34,792 nt of DNA from Synechococcaceae cyanobacterium. Its GTDB lineage: Bacteria > Cyanobacteriota > Cyanobacteriia > PCC-6307 > Cyanobiaceae. The notes under the pieces are model-generated. The model saw only the letters and a program-made list of their open reading frames with translations. It was not told the DNA's origin and did not search any database. The stretch spans positions 1 to 34,792 of the forward strand of contig CANCJV010000043.1 in assembly GCA_947378425.1 (NCBI GenBank). The letters are read 5' to 3'. Position numbers and translations under genes: made by a program. This document shows positions 22,338-30,769 of this stretch, in pieces (within the stretch, counting starts at the first letter, position 1; every line of letters begins with the position of its first letter).

Positions 22338-24923
22338 ATGACGATCTCAGCCCAGGCGAAAAGGTCCCAGAAAAAGCGAAGCTCCACTCTGGCTCTGACC
22401 TGCTGCCTGGCGCTGGCCTCCCTGGCAGGCAGCGGCGGCGCCCTGGCCAAGCCCGTGGCCCAGATCCCGCGCGTGCAAGCCAGCGGCGGGCTGGTGTTTC
22501 AAAGCCAGGGTGGTGGCACTCCGAACACCGTGACGGGCTATCTGTTTGCGCCCCTGAGCCAGGGAGCACAAGGTGACGTGCTGTTTGTGGATGTGGCGGC
22601 CAACATGAACCTGGGGGGAGCCCTGAACCAAGGTTCCAATGTCTCCGCTGGTGTCAGCACACGCCTGGGCTACCGCTGGCTCAGTGGGGATCAGGTCTGG
22701 TTGTACGGAGTCAATGCCGGCGTGGACACCCGCCAGGCTTACCACCAATATGCCTTTCAGGCCGATGTTGGCGCCGAGGCCCTCAACCGCCATCTGGAGT
22801 TGCGGGCCAATGGCTACATCCCCTTTGCCAACCAAGCTGATCTCTACCAGAGCGGCTACAGCAATGCCCAGCTGCAGAACAACCGGCTGATTCTGGATGG
22901 CTGGAACCGCTACGTGGTGTCACTGGGGGGAGTGAATCTCGAGGCAGGCATCCCATTGGCCCACTGGAAGAACGACAGCCTATGGCTGTACGCCTCGTAC
23001 TACTACCTCAACGGCGACTATGTGAATAGCAGCTCAGGCGTACGCGGACGCGGCGAACTGCGCATCGGCAATCAACTGGCCCTGGGCGCCACGATTTCCT
23101 ACGACAACATCTTTGCAACCCAGGCCACCGGCTACCTGCGCTACGGAGCCAAACCCCTGGCGGGCAGTGCCAGCGATGCCGTGGATGCTGCCGAGCGCAA
23201 TTTCCTGGCGCTGCGCGGCTTGCCGATGCAACGCGAGACCGATCTGCGCATGGTGTCGGCCCAACAGAACCTGCCGGGCAGCGTGGCCACCAATCCCGGC
23301 AACGGCGGCAAGGCCTACGTGGTTCGCTGCACGGGCACTACCACCAACACCGGCACGGCCAGCGTGAACTGCGCCAACCCCAGCCTCGATGCGCTTCTGG
23401 CCGCCGCCGGCCGCGGCGACTTGCTGCTGGTAGGCGGCGGTGCCAGCTCCAATCTGGGCAACCAGACCCTGCGCCTGGCTGCAGGCACCAGCCTCATCAG
23501 CAGCGGCAACGCACCAACGCTGTCCACGCAATTCGGCCTCGTGAACCTGAACCCGGTGTTTGGCACCGCGGTGGGCGCTCGGCCCTCCTTGAGCAACGGC
23601 ATCATCAGCATCGGCAGCGACTCCACCATCGCAGGCTTCAGCTTCACCAATACTTCGATCACGAACTACAGCACCAGCAATGTGCTGATCGCCAACAACA
23701 CCTTCACAGGTTCCTACACCGATAATCCCACAGACCTGGAGACGGCCCAGGCCTTTGGCCCCATCAACGTCTCGGCCAATGCCTTGCCAGCCATTCAGCT
23801 GGACAGCGTCAGCAACCTGACCATTGCCGACAACACCTTCATTGATCCACAGGTTCAAACCTATCAATCGCAGCGCGGAACATTAGGCGACGGAACAGAG
23901 TTTGTTTGCAATCAGAACAACTACGACAGAAAAGGCCAGCCAACCGGACTCGGGAACACCAGCGGCCTCTGCCTCAGTGGCAATGCCATCCGACTGAACA
24001 ACAGCGCCAACACCGTCATCTCGGGCAACAGCGTGACCGGCGCCCTGGATGAAGCCTTCCGGATCAACAACCCCTCCGGCACCCTGCTGATCGATAGCAA
24101 CGCCATCGCCAACATGCGGATGGGCCCCGACAGCAATATCGGCACCGCCATCATCGTCGGCCAGAACCAAGGCACATCCGATGTGACCATCACCAACAAC
24201 TCGTTCAGCAACAACAGCCCTGGCGTCTATCCGATTGTCACGTCCGCCAACCAGAGCGGCGTTCCTGTTGCACCAGCAGGCTCCCTGCGCCTGAACAACA
24301 TTGATCCCATCGAGATCGGCCTCTGCCGCGGCTCCACCAGCTACCCGCGCGCCCAGGACCTGTATGCGGATCCCAACTTCTCCGGCAACTGCAGTGGGCC
24401 AACCAGGATGAATGTCACTGTGTCCGGCAACACCATCAGCCTGCCCGCCATCGCCGGCGGCATCACCCAAGACGGTGACGGTATCGACTTCAACATCGGC
24501 AGCAACAGCATTCTCAATGCCAACGTCTTCGGTAACACCGTGCTGACCCTCGGTGGCACTGGCGATAACGGCATCACGGTTGACATCCGCGGCAACGCCC
24601 AGGCCCTGATCAGCATCAGCAATAACTCCATCAACGATATCAGCGACGCAGCCATCGACCTGGGCTTCACCAACACCACCAATGACGACCAGCCCGGCCA
24701 CGCCGACGTCACCCTGGCCGGCAATGTCTTCAGCGGCAGCACACCCGGCCTGCTTAATATCAGCCTGATTAATAACCCAGGCCTCCCAGTCTCCAGCCTC
24801 TACGTGACTGGCCAGGGCAACAACAAAGACCAGGCGGAGGCCACCATTCCGAGCTACTCGAACTTCAACGATGGCAACTTCCCGAACCTCTATCTCAATG
24901 GCTCGCTATACATCAAGCCCTGA
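22338..24923 (+). CDS. Inverse autotransporter-like surface protein: beta-barrel plus beta-helix
   Basis: The 861-residue product has a signal peptide (basic QAKRSQKKRS, hydrophobic TLALTCCLALASLAG, cleavage after ALA near 38). Residues about 75-280 resemble the inverse-autotransporter (intimin/invasin) barrel: GDVLFVDVAANMNLGG, GVSTRLGYRWLSGDQVWLYG, then GAEALNRHLELRANGYIPF, alternating aromatic strands and GRGELRIGNQLALGATISYD. From about 410 there are many short parallel beta-helix turns of the type SNLTIADNTF, ANTVISGNSV, SDVTITNNSF, rich in Asn and Thr. The order barrel then passenger is that of type Ve secretion: the barrel sits in the outer membrane and the helix is surface-exposed. 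It follows mazG by 18 bases. Adhesion is the family expectation, not shown here. Confidence 0.8.
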   Translation: MTISAQAKRSQKKRSSTLALTCCLALASLAGSGGALAKPVAQIPRVQASGGLVFQSQGGGTPNTVTGYLFAPLSQGAQGDVLFVDVAANMNLGGALNQGSNVSAGVSTRLGYRWLSGDQVWLYGVNAGVDTRQAYHQYAFQADVGAEALNRHLELRANGYIPFANQADLYQSGYSNAQLQNNRLILDGWNRYVVSLGGVNLEAGIPLAHWKNDSLWLYASYYYLNGDYVNSSSGVRGRGELRIGNQLALGATISYDNIFATQATGYLRYGAKPLAGSASDAVDAAERNFLALRGLPMQRETDLRMVSAQQNLPGSVATNPGNGGKAYVVRCTGTTTNTGTASVNCANPSLDALLAAAGRGDLLLVGGGASSNLGNQTLRLAAGTSLISSGNAPTLSTQFGLVNLNPVFGTAVGARPSLSNGIISIGSDSTIAGFSFTNTSITNYSTSNVLIANNTFTGSYTDNPTDLETAQAFGPINVSANALPAIQLDSVSNLTIADNTFIDPQVQTYQSQRGTLGDGTEFVCNQNNYDRKGQPTGLGNTSGLCLSGNAIRLNNSANTVISGNSVTGALDEAFRINNPSGTLLIDSNAIANMRMGPDSNIGTAIIVGQNQGTSDVTITNNSFSNNSPGVYPIVTSANQSGVPVAPAGSLRLNNIDPIEIGLCRGSTSYPRAQDLYADPNFSGNCSGPTRMNVTVSGNTISLPAIAGGITQDGDGIDFNIGSNSILNANVFGNTVLTLGGTGDNGITVDIRGNAQALISISNNSINDISDAAIDLGFTNTTNDDQPGHADVTLAGNVFSGSTPGLLNISLINNPGLPVSSLYVTGQGNNKDQAEATIPSYSNFNDGNFPNLYLNGSLYIKP

Positions 24924-24987
24924 TCAAGCCCTCAGCAGAATCATCACCAACCTCCCAACCCTCCGGCCTCCCTGGCGAACCCAACCC

Positions 24988-25013
24988 GATCACGGGGCAA
25001 CGGCTTCGTGATC
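24988..25013. terminator. Hairpin between convergent genes
   Basis: GATCACG (24988-24994) and CGTGATC (25007-25013) form a perfect 7-bp stem with a 12-base loop, 65 bases after the surface-protein stop. The surrounding gap to 25142 holds no gene. No T-run, so a weak call. Confidence 0.4.
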
Positions 25014-25142
25014 ACAGGCCATCCCATGGCCGATCGGTCACCGCCCAGGCGCTGAACCACGGCACGGCCTCAGCTGGCAGCTCAAATTTGTACAGGCTGT
25101 ATGGATGGAGCCAGGAGATCATCCCTCCATACCCCAAGCCGC

Positions 25143-25580
25143 TCAATCCTCCGCCTGCCCCCCACCCCGCCGCTGGGACTTGATCGCGCCGCGTCGGGTC
25201 TTGGCCGCCAATCGCCGCTCCTGGGATCCTCTGGTGGGCTTGGTGCGGCGCCGGGGCGGCGGCGGCGGTGCGATCGCCTGGCGCAGCAGCTCGACCAGGC
25301 GCTTCTGGGCCGCCTGGCGGTTGAGCCACTGGGAGCGGTGCTCGGCGGCCACCACCACCAGCACCCCGGCGACCAATCGCCCCTGCAGCCGGGCCAGGGC
25401 CCGCTGCCGCAGCGGCTCAGGCAGCGCCTGACTGGCAGCCAGGTCAAACACCAGCTCCACCCGGGAGTCGGTGGTGTTCACCCCCTGGCCACCGGGGCCG
25501 GAGGCGCGCGAAAAACGCCAGCCCAGCTCGGCCGCCGGAATCACCAGCGTCTCGTTGATCGGCAGATCGGCGGCGGGCAT
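25143..25580 (-). CDS. arfB: Peptidyl-tRNA hydrolase ArfB, ribosome rescue factor
   Basis: The 145-residue product hydrolyses peptidyl-tRNA on ribosomes stalled at mRNA ends. The catalytic GGQ motif stands in RASGPGGQGVNTTDSRVEL (G30-G31-Q32) with the family's following Asn-Thr. The body ends with WLNRQAAQKRLVELLRQ, then a basic tail (PPRRRTKPTRGSQERRL...KTRRGAIKSQRRGGGQAED) that inserts into the empty mRNA channel in this family. There is no codon-recognition domain, so it is not a full release factor. ATG 25580 gives the typical N-terminus (LPINETLVIPAAEL); the frame extends upstream inside the carbonic anhydrase gene but is low-complexity there. It lies 14 bases after that gene. Confidence 0.93.
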   Translation of the reverse strand: MPAADLPINETLVIPAAELGWRFSRASGPGGQGVNTTDSRVELVFDLAASQALPEPLRQRALARLQGRLVAGVLVVVAAEHRSQWLNRQAAQKRLVELLRQAIAPPPPPRRRTKPTRGSQERRLAAKTRRGAIKSQRRGGGQAED

Positions 25581-25594
25581 GGCGGCAGGATGGC

Positions 25595-26350
25595 TTACAG
25601 CAGGCTCACCTGACCACTGCCGATGTCGAGACAGGCGGGCTGGATGCGCAGCCTGCCTGCCGCCTCGGCCCCGGCCAGAAGAGCACTGCGCTGGGGCAGG
25701 ACCGCCGCTGCCGCGCGGGCATGGGCCGCCACCGCCTCCGACAGGTTGGCCCCCGGGGGCAGAGCGGCCCGGATCGGCAACACCAGCTCCTCCAGCAGGG
25801 GCGTCAGGGGCTGGCGAGCCATCGCCGCCCCCACCGCTCCGCAACCGCTATGGCCCAGCACCACGATCAGGGGCACGGCCAACTCCGCCACGGCGTACTC
25901 CAGCGAGGCGATACCCGCCTCCGAGGCGGTGTTGCCGGCGGTGCGCACCTCGAACAGCTCACCGGGAGCTGAAGCGAAGATCCACTCCGGCGATACCCGC
26001 GAATCAGCGCAGGCCAGCACCGCCGCCCAGGGCCTCTGACCCCGGGCCAGGGCATCGGGCCGCACGGCGCAGTGCAGGGGCCAGCCCTGTTGCAGCCGCC
26101 GCGCCCGCGACATCGGATCACCGCTGGCTTCGGCCTCAGCCCAGAGGGCGGCGAACTCCCGATTGCGACGCAGCAGTTCCTGCAGCGGATCGCCGGGGGG
26201 GCGGCACACCTGCAGCCGCTGCTCCAGGGGCAGGGTGGTCGCCTCCAGTCTCTGCGGCGGCAACGCTCCTATGGCCGCCATGAAGGCCAGGCCCCGCAGC
26301 AGCCCGCGACGCCCCAGAGCAGGCCCGATACGGGATCGATCATGTGCCAT
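25595..26350 (-). CDS. Beta-carbonic anhydrase, Tat-exported (copy 1)
   Basis: The product interconverts CO2 and bicarbonate. The beta-class zinc site is complete: CADSR (C114, D116, R118) and GHSGC (H167, C170), with the AGNTASE and SLEYAV blocks between. The N-terminus GRRGLLRGLAFMAAIGALPP is a twin-arginine-type signal, so a periplasmic enzyme (EcaB-like) is likely. After the signal comes CRPPGDPLQELLRRNREF, shared with the second copy at 31943. The 251-residue length suits an exported beta-CA. It is divergent from speE, with 58 bases between, and probably co-transcribed with arfB. The long Ala-rich C-terminal part is normal GC-rich sequence. Confidence 0.93.
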   Translation of the reverse strand: MAHDRSRIGPALGRRGLLRGLAFMAAIGALPPQRLEATTLPLEQRLQVCRPPGDPLQELLRRNREFAALWAEAEASGDPMSRARRLQQGWPLHCAVRPDALARGQRPWAAVLACADSRVSPEWIFASAPGELFEVRTAGNTASEAGIASLEYAVAELAVPLIVVLGHSGCGAVGAAMARQPLTPLLEELVLPIRAALPPGANLSEAVAAHARAAAAVLPQRSALLAGAEAAGRLRIQPACLDIGSGQVSLL

Positions 26351-26408
26351 GGGTTCGTGACAGGGGGCCTGGCCAGAGGTTTAGCTGGACGGACCCTCCC
26401 ATCGGCCC

Positions 26409-27269
26409 ATGAGCGACAACAACGGCAGTTCCCCGGGCTGGATCGACGAACACCTCAACGGTGTCCGCTACGGCCTGGAAGGCACGGTGCTGGCCGAGCA
26501 GTCCAGCCCCTACCAACGGGTGACGATCATCGACAGCCTGGCCTACGGCAAGGGGCTGCTGCTCGACGGCTGCTGGATGACCGCCGAGCGTCAGGAGCGC
26601 CATTACCACGAGGCCATCGTGCATCCGGCCCTCTGCGGCGCCGCCAGCGTCGAGCGGGTGCTGGTGATCGGCGGTGGCGATGGCGGCACCGCCCGCGAAT
26701 GCCTGCGCCACCCCGGCGTGAAGCAGCTCGACCTGGTGGAGATCGACGGCCTGGTGGTGGAGTGGAGCCAGCAGCACCTGCCGGGCATCGGCGGCGGCGC
26801 CTGGAGTGATCCGCGCCTGCAGCTCACCGTCGGCGATGGCATCGCCTGGGTGGCCGCGGCGGCTGACGCCAGCTACGACGTGGTCATCGTCGATGGCTCC
26901 GACCCGGCAGGCCCGGCCGAAGGCCTGTTCAACCGGGCCTTCTTCGAGCACTGCCGCCGCATCCTGCGGCCCGGCGGCATCTTCGTCACCCAGAGCGAAT
27001 CGCCGGAGGCCTTCCGCCAGGTGCACCTCGACATCGTGCGCCTGCTGCGCCAGGTGTTCGGCCATGCCGATCCGATGTACGGCTGGGTGCCCATGTATCC
27101 CAGCGGCTGGTGGAGCTGGACCTTCGCCGCCTGCGATGGTCCCCGCTACCGGCAGCCGGATCCCGCCCGCGCCGCGGCCGTGGCCGAAGGCTGCCAGATC
27201 TGGAGCCCCCGCTGGCAGCGCGGTTGCTTTGAGGCGATGCCGGCGGCGATCGAGCGCGACCTCGCCTGA
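26409..27269 (+). CDS. speE: Spermidine synthase
   Basis: The 286-residue product transfers an aminopropyl group from decarboxylated S-adenosylmethionine to putrescine. The N-terminal beta-hairpin domain ([22 protein letters not shown]) and RHYHE (64-68) are typical. The nucleotide-binding core has [12 protein letters not shown] (GGGDGG at 88-93), LVEIDG (acidic E111) and [14 protein letters not shown] (D162, D165). [13 protein letters not shown] lines the amine site. ATG 26409 begins [15 protein letters not shown]. speB follows after 47 bases, so the pair makes spermidine from agmatine. Putrescine versus thermospermine/homospermidine preference cannot be read. Confidence 0.95.
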   Translation: MSDNNGSSPGWIDEHLNGVRYGLEGTVLAEQSSPYQRVTIIDSLAYGKGLLLDGCWMTAERQERHYHEAIVHPALCGAASVERVLVIGGGDGGTARECLRHPGVKQLDLVEIDGLVVEWSQQHLPGIGGGAWSDPRLQLTVGDGIAWVAAAADASYDVVIVDGSDPAGPAEGLFNRAFFEHCRRILRPGGIFVTQSESPEAFRQVHLDIVRLLRQVFGHADPMYGWVPMYPSGWWSWTFAACDGPRYRQPDPARAAAVAEGCQIWSPRWQRGCFEAMPAAIERDLA

Positions 27270-27316
27270 ATCGCCGCCGCGACGAGCCCCGACCCCCATC
27301 CCCCGGACCCGAATCC

Positions 27317-28189
27317 TTGAGCTGCCCCGACCTCTCCTGCTTCGACACCGACGGCGCCATCTTCATGGCCAGCCGCCGCGACCCGACCGGCTGCCGCGTC
27401 GGCCTGTTCGGCGTGCCCTACGACGGCACCACCTCCTTCCGGCCCGGCACCCGCTTCGGACCGGCGGCGATCCGGGAGGTGAGCAGCGGCCTGGAGAGCT
27501 ATTGCCCCCAGCTGAACCTCGATCTGGAGGATCTGGCCTTCGCCGATCTCGGCGCCGTCGACATTCCCTTCGGCGCACCCGAGCCGGTGGTGGCGGCGGT
27601 GCGCTCGGCCACCAGCGCCGTGCTGGATCTGGGTCTGGCGCCGCTGATGCTGGGCGGCGAGCACTCAATCAGCAGCGGCGCCGTGGCGGCCGTCGCCGAG
27701 CGCCACCCGGATCTGGTGCTGGTGCAGCTCGATGCCCATGCCGACCTGCGTCACAGCTGGCTGGGCACCAACCACAGCCATGCCTGCGCCATGCGCCGCT
27801 GCCTTGAGGTGCTGCCCAGTGGCGAACTGCTGCAGATCGCCATCCGCAGCGGCACCCGAGCCGAGTTCGAGGAGTTGCGGCAGCAACAGCGGCTGGTGCC
27901 ACGCCCCCGCATGGTGGAGGCGCTGCAGGCCCTGCGGGGCCGGCCGCTCTATCTCACCGTCGATCTCGACTGGTTCGATCCGGCCGTGCTGCCCGGCACG
28001 GGCACGCCCGAACCCGGCGGCTTCCTCTGGGCCGACTTCGCCGAGCTGGTGGCCGAACTCAGCCACCACCGCCTGGTCGGCGCCGACATCGTCGAACTCT
28101 CACCCCAGCTCGACCCCAGCGGGGTGAGCAGCGTGCTGGCCGCCAAGGTGACCCGCAGCCTGCTGCTGCTGCTGGGCGCCTCCGGCTGA
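27317..28189 (+). CDS. speB: Agmatinase / ureohydrolase family enzyme
   Basis: The 290-residue ureohydrolase removes urea from agmatine to give putrescine. The binuclear manganese site is complete: GGEHS (113-117), DAHAD (139-143) and DLDWFDP (216-222), with NHSHA between. Start is TTG 27317 (SCPDLSCFDTDGAIFMASRR); the ATG at 27365 would cut off the FDTDGAIFM element expected before the core, so TTG is preferred. It follows speE. Relatives in cyanobacteria include a nickel-dependent guanidine hydrolase; the link with speE favours agmatinase here. Confidence 0.92.
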   Translation: MSCPDLSCFDTDGAIFMASRRDPTGCRVGLFGVPYDGTTSFRPGTRFGPAAIREVSSGLESYCPQLNLDLEDLAFADLGAVDIPFGAPEPVVAAVRSATSAVLDLGLAPLMLGGEHSISSGAVAAVAERHPDLVLVQLDAHADLRHSWLGTNHSHACAMRRCLEVLPSGELLQIAIRSGTRAEFEELRQQQRLVPRPRMVEALQALRGRPLYLTVDLDWFDPAVLPGTGTPEPGGFLWADFAELVAELSHHRLVGADIVELSPQLDPSGVSSVLAAKVTRSLLLLLGASG

Positions 28190-28244
28190 ACCGGAGCAAC
28201 CGCGCCAGCAGGACCGGAATCGATCCTCAACCGTTCCCAGCCGG

Positions 28245-28290
28245 TTGTTCCGGCTGCCGTTGATTCCGAATGCGGTTGATCCGGATGCCG
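28245..28290. repeat. Three degenerate 15-16-base tandem copies
   Basis: TTGTTCCGGCTGCCG, TTGATTCCGAATGCGG and TTGATCCGGATGCCG follow one another between the convergent speB and cyclic-nucleotide-binding genes. The region is otherwise noncoding; it may fold as a GC-rich 3' structure. Confidence 0.5.
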
Positions 28291-28318
28291 CCGGACCGGC
28301 CGACGGTCCCGGCGGGAT

Positions 28319-28717
28319 TCAGTAGCAGCAGGTGCCGCTGGAACGCTGTTCCCGCAAGCGGTCGTGCTGCTGGGCAATCAGCAGGATCGCCAGGGTGGGG
28401 TGGTTGTGCAGCAGGTTGAGAAAACGCAGGCGGTCCAGTCGCACCACCTCCACCGGAGTCAGGGCCACCGCATCGCTGCGATGGACCCCTTCGCGCCAGA
28501 CGATGTCGCGATAACTGAACAGCTCACCCGGGCGGTAGCAGGTTTTCTCGCCCTTCTCACCCTGGAGCTCGATGATGCCGCGCCGCACCGCGTAAATCGC
28601 ATTGGCTGTGCTGCCCCGGCTGAACACCAGGGCGCCGGTGGGAAGCGTGAAAGTTTCGCTGTCCACCTGATGGGCCATCAGGTCGATCGGAGCAGTCGTT
28701 GCAGGGGTCGCGACCAA
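28319..28717 (-). CDS. Stand-alone cyclic nucleotide-binding (CRP-like) domain protein
   Basis: The 132-residue product is one cupin-like cNMP-binding domain: ETFTLPTGALVFSRGSTANAIY at the entry, VRRGIIELQGEKGEKTCYRPGELFSYRDIV in the roll, and VEVVRLDRLRFLNLLHNHP with the C-helix. No DNA-binding helix-turn-helix follows (Crp/Fnr are about 210 residues), so it is not a direct transcription factor. The cAMP-binding Arg/Glu pair of the phosphate cassette is not obvious (ELFSYRD). Start is TTG 28717, decided by a very strong GGAGGTG 7 bases upstream. C-terminus ends SSGTCCY. Function unknown: ligand sensor or partner protein. Confidence 0.8.
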   Translation of the reverse strand: MVATPATTAPIDLMAHQVDSETFTLPTGALVFSRGSTANAIYAVRRGIIELQGEKGEKTCYRPGELFSYRDIVWREGVHRSDAVALTPVEVVRLDRLRFLNLLHNHPTLAILLIAQQHDRLREQRSSGTCCY

Positions 28718-28799
28718 GATCCGTCACCTCCAGGTGAAACAGGGCAATAAAAACCAGTCATACAGCCTGAAGCCACCGAGCAGTGGTCTCCAAGACTGC

Positions 28800-28824
28800 A
28801 GTTGGCGCCTGATCGGCGCCAACT
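28800..28824. terminator. Perfect 10-bp hairpin
   Basis: AGTTGGCGCC (28800-28809) and GGCGCCAACT (28815-28824) with loop TGATC. It lies 13 bases after the Cys-rich gene (minus strand) and 83 bases upstream of the cNMP-domain start. It could end the former transcript or be an operator of the latter. Confidence 0.6.
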
Positions 28825-28837
28825 CTTCACAGTTACT

Positions 28838-29080
28838 TCAAAATTGCCGCAAAACCGCAGCCAGGCTCAGCTGCTGGTTGCCGCTGAGTGGCAGGGCATG
28901 GTCGGGCCCCGAGCCGGACAACACCGGCAACCGCGGCGGCCGGGCCGTCCAGTGATGGCAGCTGAGATCGGCCGCCAGCTCTGGGTGGATCGACAGCTGG
29001 CGCAACTGGCACCAACCCAGCTCCACGCCTGCTGGAGGCGTGCAGTGGCGGCAACTGCGGCAGCTGGGGCGATTGCCCAT
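28838..29080 (-). CDS. Small Cys-rich conserved-type protein, probable metal binder
   Basis: From ATG 29080 the 80-residue product starts GNRPSCRSCRHCTPP. Five Cys (7, 10, 13, 24, 41) with His 12, 32, 42 and 43 lie in the first half: C-x2-C-x2-C, then GWCQLRQLSIHPELAADLSCHHW. A pattern of C-x2-C-x10-C-x16-C(H) fits a zinc or iron-sulfur mini-domain. The second half (LPVLSGSGPDHALPLSGNQQ) is plain. An in-frame ATG 10 codons upstream adds a further C-x2-C, so the longer form is possible. I have a vague memory of similar picocyanobacterial hypothetical proteins but no name. It probably forms an operon with the cNMP-domain gene or ends at the hairpin between them. Confidence 0.55.
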   Translation of the reverse strand: MGNRPSCRSCRHCTPPAGVELGWCQLRQLSIHPELAADLSCHHWTARPPRLPVLSGSGPDHALPLSGNQQLSLAAVLRQF

Positions 29081-29611
29081 TCCGCGACATCCTGAACAAG
29101 GTGGGCGCACAAGTTAGGCAGGCGGAACCATTCTGAGAAGTGGGGAAACCCAAATCACCAGGTTTCTCCCGCTTCCTGCAGGGAAACCGAACTCCAGGGA
29201 GCCGGCCCGGCCGCTCCCTGGGGCGTGTCCCGACGTCGCGGTGGCTCTGGCAGAGCTGGTCTTCAGCACCGAGGGATGGAGCGCTGTTGCTGCCAGGGCA
29301 GGCGCTCGGATCACCGAGTCATCAAGGGAGGGACACCGCGGGAGCCCGGACAGGAGCCTGGGGACCTTGACCCGCGTCGGCGGCGAGCGTTCCGCCCCAA
29401 CCCAAGCCAACGCCCGCCGGTCTCAGGCCGATGCCGTTGGCGCCACCCGGCCCGGGGCTGCAACCAGTCCCGATCCCTTCGCCGCCAGCTTGCTTCGCAC
29501 CTTGGCGCCCCGTGATCGGCGCACAACGGGATCTCCTGGCCGGTCCAGCCTTGAAACCCTGAACCGACAGGCGCTCCATAGGATCCCGGCAGCCCCGTCC
29601 ACCCTCGCCCC
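29081..29611. other. Region upstream of gcvT, no supported gene
   Basis: 531 bases without a convincing gene. CCAGGGAGC (29194-29202) and GCTCCCTGG (29213-29221) form a perfect 9-bp stem with a GC-rich 10-base loop. A weaker GAAACC/GGTTTC stem lies near 29145-29166. I looked for a glycine riboswitch core upstream of gcvT and saw none. Open frames on both strands are low-complexity and antisense-like. Confidence 0.4.
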
Positions 29612-30769
29612 ATGGCCGATCCGGCACCCCATCCCGCCGCGCCCCTGCAGCGCACCCCCCTGGCGGAAGCCGCCCGCAGCGCCGGCGGGCGCATGGTGCC
29701 CTTCGCCGGCTGGGAGATGGCCGTGCAGTTCCGTGGTCTGGTGCAGGAACACCAGGCCGTGCGCCACAGCTGCGGGGTGTTCGACATTTCCCACATGGGG
29801 GTGCTGCGGCTGCGGGGCGACGGCGTCAAGGAGGCGATGCAGCACCTGGTACCCAGCGACCTGTTCCGCATCGGCCCCGGCGAGGCCTGCTACACCGTGC
29901 TGCTCAACGAGGCGGGCGGCATCCGCGACGATCTGATCGTCTACGACCGCGGCCGCGTCAGCCTCGAGGGCGAAGCGCGCGACGAGCTGGTGCTGGTGAT
30001 CAACGCCGCCTGCGCCGAAGCCGACACCGCCTGGATCCGCAGCCAGCTGGAACCGGCGGCCATCGCCATCGAGGACCTCAAGGGCGAGGGCGTGCTGCTC
30101 GCCCTGCAGGGCCCCGAAGCCGCGACCCGGCTGGAAGCCCTCTGCGGCGCCGATCTCTCCGGTCTGCCCCGCTTCGGCCATCGCCAGCTGCTGCTGGCTG
30201 GCCAGGCCAGCGGCTGCGCCGCGGGTGCCTCGGTGTTTGTGGGCCGCACCGGCTACACCGGCGAAGACGGTTTCGAGCTGCTGCTCGATCGGGCGGCCGG
30301 GCTGGCCCTCTGGGATCAGCTGCTCGCTGAGGGGGTCAGCCCCTGCGGCCTGGGGGCGCGGGACACCTTGCGCCTGGAGGCCGCCATGCATCTCTATGGC
30401 AACGACATGGATGCCGGTACCACCCCCCTGGAGGCCTCCCTCGGCTGGCTGGTGCACCTGGAAATGCCCGCCGACTTCATCGGCCGCGCCGCCCTCGAAC
30501 ACCAGAGTGCCGCCGGCGTGAGCCGCAAGCTGGTGGGCCTGAAGCTGCAGGGGCGGGCCATCGCCCGCCACGGCTACCCCGTGCTCCGGGATGGCCAGGT
30601 GGTGGGCGAAGTCACCAGCGGCACCTGGTCACCGACCCTGGGGGAAGCGATCGCCCTGGCCTACGTGCCCAGCGATGCCGCCCGGATCGGCACGGAGCTG
30701 GCGGTGGAGATCCGCGGCAAGGCCGAGCCGGCGGTGGTGGTGCGGCGGCCCTTCTATCGGCGCGCCTGA
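29612..30769 (+). CDS. gcvT: Aminomethyltransferase, T-protein of the glycine cleavage system
   Basis: The 385-residue product moves the methylene group from H-protein-bound aminomethyl-lipoate to tetrahydrofolate, releasing ammonia. Key blocks: MVPFAGWEMAVQF (28-40), GVFDISHMG (55-63), GGIRDDLIVY with the catalytic Asp at about 106-107, GRTGYTGEDGFELL, and DTLRLEAAMHLYG. The C-terminal barrel domain includes GEVTSGTWSPTLGEAIALAYV. Length is normal. ATG 29612 starts ADPAPHPAAPLQRTPL. The stop lies inside a 24-base tandem repeat. folB and folK downstream serve the same folate pathway. Confidence 0.96.
   Translation: MADPAPHPAAPLQRTPLAEAARSAGGRMVPFAGWEMAVQFRGLVQEHQAVRHSCGVFDISHMGVLRLRGDGVKEAMQHLVPSDLFRIGPGEACYTVLLNEAGGIRDDLIVYDRGRVSLEGEARDELVLVINAACAEADTAWIRSQLEPAAIAIEDLKGEGVLLALQGPEAATRLEALCGADLSGLPRFGHRQLLLAGQASGCAAGASVFVGRTGYTGEDGFELLLDRAAGLALWDQLLAEGVSPCGLGARDTLRLEAAMHLYGNDMDAGTTPLEASLGWLVHLEMPADFIGRAALEHQSAAGVSRKLVGLKLQGRAIARHGYPVLRDGQVVGEVTSGTWSPTLGEAIALAYVPSDAARIGTELAVEIRGKAEPAVVVRRPFYRRA

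Noticed and set aside
29081..29611. Glycine riboswitch upstream of gcvT
   Set aside because: Expected from other bacteria, but I could not find the conserved core or tandem aptamer layout in this region.
29241..29936. 231-codon open frame overlapping the gcvT start
   Set aside because: Its second half is an out-of-frame reading of gcvT, and the first half has no recognisable pattern.
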